Shown here piece after piece: positions 18,090-28,190 of a stretch of DNA of 64,000 bases (position 1 is its first letter; each line of letters begins with the position of its first letter). The DNA lies in the NCBI GenBank assembly GCA_963724195.1, contig CAVRTQ010000022.1:124001-188000 (forward strand), in the 5' to 3' direction. Source of the stretch: Solirubrobacter sp963724195. Lineage in GTDB: Bacteria > Actinomycetota > Thermoleophilia > Solirubrobacterales > Solirubrobacteraceae. The notes under the pieces were generated by a model, which searched no databases, was not told the DNA's origin, and worked only from the letters and a program-made list of their open reading frames with translations. The translations under genes were made by a program, and so were the position numbers.

Positions 18090-18408
18090 AGTCGCTGATC
18101 AGCTCCGCGCCCGTGTCGGTGACGAGCAGGACGTCCTCGACCTGCACGCCGCCGAAGCCGGGGCGGCAGAGGAACGGCTCGATCGTGATCACGTCTCCCG
18201 GCAGGAACGCGTCGCCTGAGCGTCCGAGGCTCGGCGCCTCGTGGAGGTCCGGGCGGGCGAGCGCGATCGTCGGCGCGTCGAGCGCGGAGCACGACCGCGA
18301 ACGCTTGCCGTCGTGCTCTCCGTACAGGAACGGATCGATGATCCCGGCGGGGATCTCGTGGCGCAGCTCCGGCGAGCGAATGGTGTCGGCGTCGATCAGC
18401 ACATCCAT
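18073..18408 (-). pseudogene. Xaa-Pro peptidase (M24) with large internal deletion
   Basis: Only 111 residues. The first 60 or so (MDVLIDADTIRSPELRHEIP, then DPFLYGEHDGKR and LDAPTIALARPD) look like the N-terminal domain of an M24 Xaa-Pro peptidase. The last 50 (LHEAPSLGRSGD, VITIEPFLCRPGFGGVQVED) are the extreme C-terminal metal-binding part of the same family. About 250 residues of the pita-bread core are missing in frame, removing most metal ligands. The gene is probably non-functional. It overlaps the end of the alcohol dehydrogenase gene. Confidence 0.7.
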
Positions 18409-18435
18409 GCGCGTCAACATAAAGCTGCGGGGTCG

Positions 18436-18452
18436 GCCACGGAAGCCGTGGC
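18436..18452. terminator. Short GC hairpin after the LysE gene
   Basis: GCCACGG-AAG-CCGTGGC, a perfect 7-bp stem 33 bp past the stop of the minus-strand LysE gene. No T-run follows, so termination is only inferred. Confidence 0.4.
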
Positions 18453-18484
18453 GCGCAGGTGCCTTCCAGCCCGGTCTGGGTAGA

Positions 18485-19075
18485 TCAGGTGATGGCCAGG
18501 TGCACGGCGATCGCGAGGACGAGCACGCGCCCGCCGATCGCGAGGGAACGGCGGATCGTCGGCGTCACCCAGCGTCCCGCGTGGCCCGCCGCCAGTGGCA
18601 GCACGAGGTGCCAGCCGGCGCTCGCGAGCCCGACGCCGAGCACGAACGCGAGCATGTCCGAGGCGCCGTCCACGGACAGCGCGGTGGCGACCGCGGCGAA
18701 CGAGGCGATCGTCAGGGGATTGACGGCCGTGATGGCGAGGAAGCGCGTGTAGTGCGAGCGCACGGTGCCGCCCGCGTCCAGCTCGCGCAGCTCCGGGTCG
18801 CGCCACAGCCCGAGCAGCCCGTGCAGCGCGATCGCCGCCAGCACGGCCGCCGCGAACCGCTTGATCTCGGTCTCGTGGCCCGCCAGCGCCGCGCCCGCCG
18901 CGCCGCCCGCCACACCGGCCACCGCCGCGTACGCGAAGTCCGCGGTGGCGACGCCCATCCCGGCGGCCACGCCCTTGCGCGGCCCGCCGACGACGGACGC
19001 CTCGATCAGCAGGAGGCTGACCGCCCCGACCTGCATGGCGATCGCCAGCCCGGCGATCAGTCCTGCGTAGAACAT
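18485..19075 (-). CDS. LysE/RhtB-family amino-acid exporter
   Basis: A 196-residue protein with six hydrophobic helices. The start AGLIAGLAIAMQVGAVSLLL and the later FLAITAVNPLTIASF follow the family pattern (a conserved NP in the middle helices). Members export basic or neutral amino acids. The divergent Lrp/AsnC-type gene starts 71 bp away, a common regulator-exporter pairing, so the exporter is probably induced by its amino-acid substrate through that regulator. Confidence 0.85.
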   Translation of the reverse strand: MFYAGLIAGLAIAMQVGAVSLLLIEASVVGGPRKGVAAGMGVATADFAYAAVAGVAGGAAGAALAGHETEIKRFAAAVLAAIALHGLLGLWRDPELRELDAGGTVRSHYTRFLAITAVNPLTIASFAAVATALSVDGASDMLAFVLGVGLASAGWHLVLPLAAGHAGRWVTPTIRRSLAIGGRVLVLAIAVHLAIT

Positions 19076-19146
19076 GCCCGACGTTCTAGCCGCAGCTCGC
19101 CGCGGATCGCAACCTCATTCGGCGAAAGACTGAGACAATCGCGGTC

Positions 19147-19593
19147 GTGGACCCGACCGACAGTGAGATCCTCAGGCTGCTCCGGGCAGATGGGCGACTC
19201 AGCTGGCGCGAGCTCGGCGCCGCCGTGGGCCTCAGTGCGAACGCCGCCGCCGACCGCGTGCGCCGCCTGCGACAGGCCGGCGTGATCCTCGGGTTCACGG
19301 CGCTGATCGACCCCGCCGCCGGCGGCCGCAACCTCGAAGCGCTCGTCGGCATCACGCTCTCCCACGGCGTGGACTCCGACCAGTTCGCGATCGAGGCCTC
19401 CCAGCTCCCCTCCGTGATCGAGGTGCTGCACCTCACCGGCGCGCCGGACTACCAGCTGCGCGTGGCGTGCCGCGACACCGCGGAGCTCGACCTGCTCCTG
19501 CGGACGCTGCGCCTGCGCCACGGCGCGGCGGACACCGAGACGACGATCGTGCTGCGTTCCGGCCCGCCTAGCGCACCCGCACCTGACGCTTGA
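19147..19593 (+). CDS. Lrp/AsnC-family regulator
   Basis: A 148-residue protein. The N-terminal helix-turn-helix reads DSEILRLLRADGRLSWREL and VGLSANAAADRVRRL; the C-terminal ligand domain has the RAM-type alternation (EALVGITLSHG, VIEVLHLTGAPDYQLRVAC). It is divergent from LysE, so it is the likely regulator of amino-acid export. The 3' end overlaps the convergent secreted-protein gene by 26 bp. Confidence 0.9.
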   Translation: MDPTDSEILRLLRADGRLSWRELGAAVGLSANAAADRVRRLRQAGVILGFTALIDPAAGGRNLEALVGITLSHGVDSDQFAIEASQLPSVIEVLHLTGAPDYQLRVACRDTAELDLLLRTLRLRHGAADTETTIVLRSGPPSAPAPDA

Positions 19594-21666
19594 CGGTTCC
19601 CGCCGTGACCCGGTAGAGCCCGGGCTTGACGGTCCGGCGATAGGTCTTGCGTGATGGTCGCGGTCGCACGCGCACCCAGCGTTTGCCCGTGCGGCGGTGG
19701 ATGGTGATGCGCGTGCGGTGCGTGACGGCGACGACGATCCGTCGGTTGGCGACGGAGACGCGCGGCGTGGACCGCGGAGCCGGCCGGTCGGAGACGCGCG
19801 GCGAGATCGGGGAGGACGAGGGTGGCGAGAGCGGGGCCGGGGCGCGGCGACGGGTCGGGTCGGGCGACGGGCTCGGGTCGGGCGACGGGTCCGGGTCGGG
19901 CGACGGGGTCGGGTCGGGCGACGGGTCGGGGTCGGGCGATGGGTCGGGGTCGGGCGAGGGGTCCGGGTCGGGCGATGGGTCCGGGTCGGGCGACGGGTCT
20001 GGGTCGGGGTCCGGCGATGGCGTCGGCTCCGGGTCGGGGCTCGGCGTCGACGGGCCCGTGTAGGTCAGCAGACCGGCCCCGCCGCGCGCCGACGACGCGA
20101 CCGAACGCGTTCTCGCCGACCACGCGGTAGTGGTACTGCTTGCCGGGCTCGAGCCCGGTGACGAGCTCCTTCACCGACTGGGCGCTCCAGTCCGCCGCGG
20201 AGGATCTGACGCGGCGGGGTCGTGCGGCCGAAGTCCTGCGTCTCCCCCCACTCGAACCAGTAGCGCCCGGTGCCCTGGACGGTTGCCGCGAACGCGGCGG
20301 CCGTGCCGGTCTTGCCGAGCGGCGGGTGCGTCTCCACGATGAGTCCGCTCCCCCCGGTGTACGGCTTGGTGGTGAACGTCGCGTCCGGGCTGTACGCCGG
20401 GCCCGCGGGTGTGTTCACGACGAGCCGGTAGTGGTAGGTCGTGCCGGGCGCGAGATCGACGCAGCGTCGTCTCGACCCCGGTCCAGCCGCCGCCGTCGGA
20501 ATAGGTCGAGCCACCGTCCTGGTGCAGCCCGTACGCGGTGGTCGGGCCGTACTCCCAGCGCACGGCGTAGCGCGCGCCGCGCACGTTGATCCGTGCGTTG
20601 AGGCCGCCGGTCATCTGGGTCGGCTCGTCCGCCGGCTTGAGCTCGATCGCACGCGGGCGTTCCGGTCCGCGGCCCCTCCGAACCGAATGCGCAGCCCGGC
20701 GCCGCCGTCTCCCCGAAACAACTGGCGAACGCGAGCTCGCCGCCGGCACCCAGGGTGAAGCGGGTGACCGTGTCCGAGTACGGGCCGTATCTGGCCCACG
20801 GCCAGCCCGTTTGCGTCGAAGGCCAGCGCGCCCATGCGCGCCTGGTGCGAGATCGTGTTCGCCGGCAGTGCCGGGCAACCGCTCGGCCCGTTGCCGATGC
20901 AGTCCGCGAACGTCAGCGCACCGTCCGCGCCGGCCCGGAAGTGCGTCACGGCCGTCGGGCCCTGAAAGGCGTTCGAGCTTCCGGTCGCCGCCCGTCGTGT
21001 ATACGTGCCGGCTGTCACGGCTGACCACGATCGCGTTCGGCTTGGAGGTCGACACCACGCCCGGCGGGGAGGGTCACGCAGTCGGCGCCGTACTGGATGT
21101 CCGCGCCCACGCATCCTACGTACGCGTGCGCACCCGTCGCGGCGTCCCGCCGGAAGTGCACGATCGCGGCTCTCGGTGAACGGGTTCTCTTCGCCCGACG
21201 CGATATAGGCGTTGCGACCGTCGGGGCTGAGCGCGAGGGCGCGCGCCTCGCCGATCCGCCCGCCCGTGGCCTTGCCGACGTAAGTGAGCCGGCCGTCGGC
21301 CGCCGCGCCGGTAGTGCTGAAGTCCGGGGTTGAGCACGTACACGTCCCGCCCGTCCGCGCTCACCTCGATGTCCCGCGGCCAGATCGAACTCGCTCGAAC
21401 CCGGACGGCCCACACTCGGCGGGAAGGCCGTAACAGCCGACGTAGGTCAGCTGCCCCATCGGCGCCCACCGAGAAGTGCGTGAGTGTGCCGTCCTCTTCA
21501 CCGGTCCTGCGCGATCACGTACAGGTCGCGACCGTCCGGGGAGAGCGCTTGACCACGAACGACCGATTCGGCGGCCGGCGACGCGGGCAACGGCGCCGCC
21601 GAAGCGAAGGTGGGTGCGGCGGCCGCCACCAGCGCCGCGAGGATGAGGACCTCGGTGAAGACGCAC
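19568..21666 (-). CDS. Secreted beta-propeller/Fn3-like surface protein, many frameshifts
   Basis: The GTG at 21666 starts a signal peptide once one CG is restored (MRLHREVLILAALVA...). Repeated units follow of the type LSPDGRDLYVI, VSADGRDVYVL, LSPDGRNAYIA, each with L-T-Y-V-G-C and pairs of cysteines, so a lactonase/YVTN-like propeller is likely. Then comes a segment with TYHYRLVVNTPAGPAYSP (Fn3-like, as in many Solirubrobacterales surface proteins), a long (S-P-D-P-D-P)n linker and a basic beta-rich C-terminal domain. At least ten breaks occur, five of them between 21,376 and 21,653. Those five are each repaired by one CG, so this may be one intact gene of about 700 residues. Confidence 0.6.
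19855..20055. repeat. Degenerate S-P-D-P linker repeat
   Basis: A run of about a dozen near-copies of an 18-bp unit (GGGTCCGGGTCGGGCGAC on the plus strand), encoding Ser-Pro-Asp-Pro-Asp-Pro on the minus strand. It forms the extracellular linker of the secreted protein and is a likely site of length variation. Confidence 0.75.
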
Positions 21667-21693
21667 AGCTTGCCAATACCACGCCGCGCCGGA

Positions 21694-22301
21694 TCAGTCA
21701 GGGCTCGGTACGCGTTTGAGGATCACGCCGTCGTCGAGCTGCTTGGCGGCGCGTCCGTGCGACGTGGCGAGGTCCAGCGCGTCGCGCGCGAGCTCCACGA
21801 GCCCGAGCCGGTCGCCTTCGAGCCGTCGACGGCCGCGAAGTAGCCGTCGGCGTCGACGCGCTGCAGGAACCCGTCGAGCGCGCGCCGGATCATCGCGACC
21901 TCGTCGAGCGCCCCGACGCGCTGCGAGAGCGTGTCGACCCCGAGCGCGCGCCGCAGCAGGTTGACCATGAACGTCCCGCCCTTGTCTCCCGGCGTGAGCT
22001 CCTTCCACTCCGCGAGCGTGTCGTCCTCGCTGATCAGCGCCTGCGCGGCGATGTGCGTCGCGCCGTCGGTCGCGGTGATGAGCACGCGCTCCGGCTCGTG
22101 CGCCAGCAGCAGCAGACCCGTGACCGACGCCGCCGAATCGGACACGATGCCCTGGATGCGCCGGATCGCCGAGTCGTCGTCGGGCTCGTTGAACTCGTGC
22201 GCGCGGACGTGCCCGCTCGCGGCGCGCGTGAACAGCGTCGGCTTGCGCGACTCCTCGTGCTCGGCGTACTCGGCCATGATCGAGGCCAACTGGCGCGGCA
22301 T
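21694..22301 (-). CDS. Hypothetical protein, frameshift near C terminus
   Basis: About 200 residues. The ATG at 22299-22301 gives MPRQLASIMAEYAEHEESRK, then a long helical and beta-containing region (VTGLLLLAHEPERVLITATDG). Near 21825 the frame changes from YFAAVDG into LEGDRLGLVELARDALDLATS, ending at 21694. The break has the opposite phase to most others in the window; two lost CG units would repair it. No family was recognised. It starts 20 bp from the divergent small gene at 22322. Confidence 0.5.
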
Positions 22302-22321
22302 CGTCGCCAGACTCTAAGCGC

Positions 22322-22615
22322 ATGCAAGAACGCGACACGCTGCTGGCCAGCGTGGACCCGCTGGTGGCCGAGCTCCACGAGGACCCGACGCGCGTGATCC
22401 TCGCGCTCTGCCGCGTCTACTGCGCACTGGTCACCGGCGAGCTCGTGCCGGAGATCGACGCCGCGACCTGGGCCCACGCGCGCTTCCCGCACATCGGGAT
22501 CCAGCGGGCACAGGTGATCCACGTCGCCGGTCTGCCGGAGGACTACACCGGCATCGATCTGGACTACGTGGCCGCGAACCTACGCGCGCTGATAGCGCAG
22601 CAGGACCGGGCCTGA
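22322..22615 (+). CDS. Small protein like the C-terminal domain of aminoglycoside adenylyltransferases
   Basis: A 97-residue protein. LVAELHEDPTRVILALCRVY and ALVTGELVPEIDAATWAHARFP resemble the helical C-terminal (DUF4111) domain of ANT(9)/AadA-type nucleotidyltransferases. The N-terminal nucleotidyltransferase fold with its GxxxxxxDxD motif is absent, and the ATG is the first codon of the helix. It may be a truncated gene or a stand-alone helical protein. It converges with, and overlaps by 36 bp, the RibD-like gene. Confidence 0.45.
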   Translation: MQERDTLLASVDPLVAELHEDPTRVILALCRVYCALVTGELVPEIDAATWAHARFPHIGIQRAQVIHVAGLPEDYTGIDLDYVAANLRALIAQQDRA

Positions 22616-23092
22616 CTCGAAACGCCGCGACTCGACGAGCTTCAGGTTCAGCCGCGTGCCGGCGGGAAAGAACGGCGTGCCGCCGCCGACCGCCGTCGGA
22701 TAGACGATCGCGCGGAACTCGTCGATGCGATCGAGCATGGCCGCGGCGAGCGTCGGCCCGCCGACCTGCACGGGACCGTCGCGGTCGGGCACGTCGCTCA
22801 CGTCGCGCACGAGCTCGGCGCCCTCCACCGCGTCCAGCGTGCGCGACACCACCAGCGTCGGCGTCGCCTGCCACGCCTCGGCGAACTCCAGCTCCACGGG
22901 CGGCGAGTCCGGCGGCGGGGCCTGCCAGTAGCGCATCGTCTCCCACAGCTTGCGGCCGTAGACGTTGAGCACGGTCTCGCGCTGCGACCTCGTTCCAATA
23001 GGCGTGGATCTCCTCGCCGGGCACCGACCAGTCGAAGTTGCCGTCGGCGTCCATCACGTAGCCGTCGGCCGACAGGTTGAAGCCGTAGAAGA

Positions 23093-23096
<4 letters not shown>
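22580..23096 (-). CDS. RibD C-terminal/DHFR-like reductase, one frameshift
   Basis: The GTG at 23094-23096 overlaps the stop of the ABC ATPase gene (GTGA). The N terminus FYGFNLSADGYVMDADGNFDW and, after a break near 22981, TVLNVYGRKLWETMRYW match the RibD_C/dihydrofolate-reductase-like family; later TRTLDAVEGAELV and FFPAGTRLNLKL complete it, about 172 residues. One missing CG repairs the join (EVAARETVLNVYGR). It should be a small NADPH-dependent reductase. It is coupled to the sugar operon by overlap, which may only reflect gene packing. Confidence 0.8.
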
Positions 23097-24105
<1,009 letters not shown>

Positions 24106-24106
<1 letters not shown>

Positions 24107-24924
24107 CAGCCCTTCACCGCCCCGGCCAGCATCCCGCGGATGAAGTGCCGCTGGAGGAACACGTACAGGATCACCACGGGCAGCGCCACGATCACCGACG
24201 CCGCCGCCATCAACGACAGGTCGCTCGTGTTGCGGCCCTGGAAGAAGCTCAGCCCCAGAGGCGCGGTCCGGAGCGACTCGTCCGACACCATCACCAGCGC
24301 GAGCAGGAACTCGTTCCACGTCCACATGAACAGCAGCACGGTCATGGTCAGCACGGCCGGCCGCGCGAGCGGCAACAGCACGCGCCAGAGCGTGAACCAC
24401 GACGACGCGCCGTCCAGCCGCGCCGCCTCGATCAGCGACCGCGGCACGGTGCGGAAGTAGGTCCGCATCCAGTAGGTCCCGAACGCCACCGACGTCGCGA
24501 TCTGGGGCAGGATCAGCGCCCAGTACGTGTTGGTCAGGTTCAGGTCGCGCAGGTCGTAGTACAGCGGCACGATGATCGCCTCCGTGGGCACCATCAGCCC
24601 GAGCAGGAACACGTAGAACAGCACGGTCGAGCCGCGGAAGCGCATCAGCCCGAACGCGTACCCGGCCATGATCGAGAACAGCGTCGCGACCACCACGACG
24701 CTCACCGACACGATGATGCTCGACTTCAGGTACGCCCCGAAGTTGCCCTCCACCCAGGCCGTCTTGAAGTTCTCGAAGTGCAGGCCGTTGAGGGCGCCGA
24801 AGGACGCGATCCCGTCCGGGTCCTGCAGCGACGTGAAGAGGATGCCGACGATCGGCGCCAGCGCCAGCAGCGAGAACACGCCGAGGATCACGTAGCCGAG
24901 CGATTGCTCCGCGCGCGAGGTCAT
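24106..24924 (-). CDS. Sugar ABC transporter permease, MalG type
   Basis: A 272-residue protein with six hydrophobic segments. The EAA loop is EAARLDGASSWFTLWRVLLP, for contact with the ATPase. The length and C-terminal FLQRHFIRGMLAGAVKG fit the second permease of CUT1 systems. It overlaps the first permease by an ATGA junction and is followed at once by the ATPase. Confidence 0.94.
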
Positions 24925-25856
24925 GTGGACCGCTCCGCCAGCCGATTGATGCCCAAGGAGATCAGGAAGATGATGATCGTGAGTGTGATGCCGACGGCGG
25001 CGGCGGAGCCCACCTGGCCGCTCTCGAACGCGCGCGAGAACACCTGGAACGCCGGCACCGACGTGGCGTTGCCCGGCCCGCCGCTCGTGGTGATGTAGAC
25101 GAGGTCGAAGTTGCGCAGCGCGTAGATCGTCGTCAGCGTCAGCGCCACCGCGATCTCCCCGCGCAGCCCCGGCAGCGTGACCGCCAGGAACTCACGGAAC
25201 GGCCCGGCGCCGTCCACCCGCGCCGCGTCGTACAGCGACGTCGGGATCTTCTGCACGCCCGCGGTCAGCAACACCATCGCCAGCCCGAAGTACACGTACG
25301 TGCCCACGAACCCGACCGCCGGCAGCGCGAGGTTGAAGTCCCCGAGCCACGACTTGCCCTCGATCCCGAACCACCCCAGCACGCGGTTCAGCGCGCCGTC
25401 GTCGCCGGGCTGGTAGATCATCTTCCACATCAGCGCGACCACGACCATCGCGATCACCTGCGGCAGGAACAGCACCGCCCGGAAGAACGCGAGCCCGCGC
25501 ACGCGCGCCCGCGCCATCACGCCCGCGAGCGCCAGGCCGATCAGGATCGGCAGCACCGAGTAGAACAGCAGCAGGATCAGCGCGTGCACGAACGCGCTGC
25601 GCAGGTCCTCGTCGGTGAACACCTCGGCGTAGTTGTCCAGCCCCACCCAGGTGCCGGCCGTGAGCCCGTCCCAGTCCCACAGCGAGATGTACGCCGCGCG
25701 GTAGAGCGGGTACAGGACGAAGCCGGCGAACACGACGAACGCCGGCAGCAGGTACAGGTACCCGACCAGGCGCGGCTCGCCGGGCGGGCGTTCGCCCGGC
25801 GATCCCTCACGGGAGGCCGCTTCGGCCGCTTCTAGTGGAGCGGCCGTAACGGCCAC
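24921..25856 (-). CDS. Sugar ABC transporter permease, MalF type
   Basis: A 311-residue protein with an N-terminal cytoplasmic lead of about 35 residues, then YLYLLPAFVVFAGFVLYPLY and five further membrane segments. The EAA-type loop is DAARVDGAGPFREFLAVTLP. It pairs with the MalG-type subunit. It starts 2 bp after the stop of the binding-protein gene, so the operon is continuous. Confidence 0.94.
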   Translation of the reverse strand: MAVTAAPLEAAEAASREGSPGERPPGEPRLVGYLYLLPAFVVFAGFVLYPLYRAAYISLWDWDGLTAGTWVGLDNYAEVFTDEDLRSAFVHALILLLFYSVLPILIGLALAGVMARARVRGLAFFRAVLFLPQVIAMVVVALMWKMIYQPGDDGALNRVLGWFGIEGKSWLGDFNLALPAVGFVGTYVYFGLAMVLLTAGVQKIPTSLYDAARVDGAGPFREFLAVTLPGLRGEIAVALTLTTIYALRNFDLVYITTSGGPGNATSVPAFQVFSRAFESGQVGSAAAVGITLTIIIFLISLGINRLAERST

Positions 25857-25857
25857 G

Positions 25858-27204
25858 TCAGCGCGACTCCGCCCACTTGCTGTACGCCTCCTGCACCCCT
25901 GCGGTGAACTCGGTCGGCGACTGCTTGCCCGCCAGCAGCTCCTGGATGGCGGCCGAGATGTCGTCGTAGAAGGTCGGCGTCGTGTAGTCCAGGTACGGGA
26001 TCACGCCGTCGGCCTCGTTGAGCTTCTGCCACGCGTTGGCCACGTCCACCGAGACGCCCTCGGCCGGCGCCGGCGCGTCCTTCATGGCCGGCAGGTTGTT
26101 CGTGTCCACGAGCACCTTGGCCGCGTTCGCGTCCGTGAGGAAGTCGATGTAGGCCGCCGCCACGTCCGGGTTCTTGGCGTTCTTGGTGATCGTCCACGGC
26201 AGGTCCTCGCCGCCCAACGAGACCGGCGCGTTCGGGTCCTGGCCCGGCATGAGCATGAAGCCGACCTTGTCGCCCATCTCCTTCGCCAGGTCCGCGGTCA
26301 CCCACGTGCCCGCGATCAGGAACGCCGACTTGCCCTTGGCGAAGTCCTGCCACGCCGGGTCGTAGTCCTTGCCGTTGAAGTCCTTGTTGAAGTAGCCCTT
26401 GTCGACCCACTCCTTGATCTTCGCGGCGCCGGCCTGGAACTCCGGCGTGTCGAAGGAGGGCTCGTTGCGGGAGAAGACGAAGTCGCGGATCGCGGCCTTG
26501 TCCGCCGTCTGCCCGAGCACGCTCTCGAAGTTGTGGATGCCCGGCCACTTCTCCAGGTTGCCGAACATGATCGGCGTGTCGCCCGCGGCCTTGGCCGAAT
26601 CGAGCGCGGCCTCGAACTCGGTCAGCGTCGTCGGCGGCGTGGAGACCTTGTCCTTGTTGTAGTAGACGCCGACGATCTCGCCCATCTGCGAGAGCCCGTA
26701 CAGCTCGCCGGAGCCGAACTCGGCGCCGTCGGCCGAGAACTTGTTCAGGTCCAGCAGGGTCGACGAGTAGCGCTCGTCCCAGCCGTAGACCTTCGCGTAG
26801 TCGTCCACCGGGCGCAGGAGCCCGGCCTTGACGATCTCGCCCATCACGCCGCGACCCTGGTTGACCTGGATCACGTCCGGCGCGTCGTCGCCCGAGACGG
26901 CCAGCTTGACCGTCTTGAGCAGATCCTCGAAGGACTTCTTCGTCCGCTCGATCTTCACGTTCGGGTACTTGGCCTGGAACTGCTTGTTGAGCTCCTCGAC
27001 CTCGGCATCCTGACCGCCGCGGACGTTCTGGTCCCACACGGTCAGCGTCACGTCACCCGCAGCGGCGACGTCCGGCTTCGCTTCAGCCGTCGCCACCGGG
27101 GTCGATGCCGCCTTGTCTTCAGGGTCCTCGGCACCGGGCGCTCCACCGCAGCCGGCGACGAGCGCCGACAGGGCAAGCGCGGCAAGCACACTCTTCGCCT
27201 TCAC
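25858..27204 (-). CDS. Sugar-binding lipoprotein of ABC transporter
   Basis: A 448-residue family-1 solute-binding protein. The GTG at 27204 is fixed by GGAGG 5 nt upstream. A lipobox (LSALVAGCGG) predicts cleavage and lipid attachment at the cysteine, followed by a low-complexity linker. The mature part has TLTVWDQNVRGGQDAEVEEL, DDAPDVIQVNQGRGV and SAFLIAGTWVTADLAKEMGD, typical of CUT1 binding proteins. It captures the substrate outside the membrane; the associated GH4 enzyme suggests a beta-glucoside or other oligosaccharide. Confidence 0.93.
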   Translation of the reverse strand: MKAKSVLAALALSALVAGCGGAPGAEDPEDKAASTPVATAEAKPDVAAAGDVTLTVWDQNVRGGQDAEVEELNKQFQAKYPNVKIERTKKSFEDLLKTVKLAVSGDDAPDVIQVNQGRGVMGEIVKAGLLRPVDDYAKVYGWDERYSSTLLDLNKFSADGAEFGSGELYGLSQMGEIVGVYYNKDKVSTPPTTLTEFEAALDSAKAAGDTPIMFGNLEKWPGIHNFESVLGQTADKAAIRDFVFSRNEPSFDTPEFQAGAAKIKEWVDKGYFNKDFNGKDYDPAWQDFAKGKSAFLIAGTWVTADLAKEMGDKVGFMLMPGQDPNAPVSLGGEDLPWTITKNAKNPDVAAAYIDFLTDANAAKVLVDTNNLPAMKDAPAPAEGVSVDVANAWQKLNEADGVIPYLDYTTPTFYDDISAAIQELLAGKQSPTEFTAGVQEAYSKWAESR

Positions 27205-28109
27205 TGGTCCTCCTTCATCGCTGCCGGCTGTCGCACTGGCGACGTCAGCCCATGTCCTGCGCCCTCCTCCAAGAGCGCCCTCAACGTCACCGCCCCCGCA
27301 ACCGCGGTGGCGACCCTCACTGAGAGGGATGCATACAGGACCGCCCAGCGCAGACGCTGCTCGAGCGCTGTTCCCCAGTGGTCGGCCCACACGAAGGCGG
27401 CGGCGAACAAGTCGCCGGCGCCTGTCGTGTCGACTACTTCGACGGCCACGCCTTCGACGTGGACCGCCCCCTCCGCACCGGCGGCAAGTGCGCCTTCCGG
27501 GCCCAACGTCACGATCACCTGCGGCGCCACCTGCGCGAGCTGCGCAGCCGCCGACTCCGCGTCCGCGGCACCGGTCAACAGGTGCGCCTCGCGCTCATTG
27601 ACCAGCAGCGCACGCGCGCCGCTCAGGTCCGGCAGCTCGCCACCGGCGAGCGCCCGCGCGTCCAGGTCACCAACCGAGACGTACACGCGAGCGCCCGCCG
27701 GCGCGAGGGGCAATCGAGGGATGGACAGCACCACCGAGCTCGGCTCCACGGCTGCGAGCTCGGAGGCCGTCACGCTCTCCCCCGGGTCAAAGGTCACCAT
27801 CGCGCGGTCGCCGTCGGTGGGCATGATCACCGTCACCGGCGTGCGTTGCACGAGCCGGCCGTCCCAGCGCACGCCCTCGTCGGCGAGCATCGAGCGCAGC
27901 ATCATGCCGACGCCGTCGTCGCCGAGCGGGGACACGAGCGCGCTGGTGAGGCCCAGCCGCGCCGCGCCGATCGCGGTGATCGCGCCGCCGCCGGGCGAAC
28001 GCAGGAAGTCCTCGGCCAGGCGTTCCTCGCCGGGCTTCGGGATCTGATCCAGCCCGACCATCGTCAGGTCGAGGAAGGCCGGCTCGGCGCAGGCGAGATC
28101 CACGCTCAC
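27201..28109 (-). CDS. PfkB-family carbohydrate kinase
   Basis: A 302-residue ribokinase-fold protein. The N-terminal GGG in LRSPGGGAITAIGAARLGL and the C-terminal signature DTTGAGDLFAAAF (catalytic Asp and anion hole) are intact. It phosphorylates a sugar with ATP; the identity is unknown, but its place between a GH4 glycosidase and a sugar importer suggests action on the imported sugar or its product. Its stop overlaps the binding-protein start (GTGA). Confidence 0.9.
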   Translation of the reverse strand: MSVDLACAEPAFLDLTMVGLDQIPKPGEERLAEDFLRSPGGGAITAIGAARLGLTSALVSPLGDDGVGMMLRSMLADEGVRWDGRLVQRTPVTVIMPTDGDRAMVTFDPGESVTASELAAVEPSSVVLSIPRLPLAPAGARVYVSVGDLDARALAGGELPDLSGARALLVNEREAHLLTGAADAESAAAQLAQVAPQVIVTLGPEGALAAGAEGAVHVEGVAVEVVDTTGAGDLFAAAFVWADHWGTALEQRLRWAVLYASLSVRVATAVAGAVTLRALLEEGAGHGLTSPVRQPAAMKEDQ

Positions 28110-28190
28110 GACTGAACCCTCCGGGCGCGCGAAGGCGAGCCCTCCGGGCGAGTCTTGCCGCGACGCGAGCCGCCAGGCGAGCGTTGCCTG

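Noticed and set aside
19855..20055. Tandem array as a regulatory or CRISPR-like element
   Set aside because: It encodes an in-frame Ser-Pro-Asp linker in a secreted protein and has the degeneracy expected of a coding repeat.
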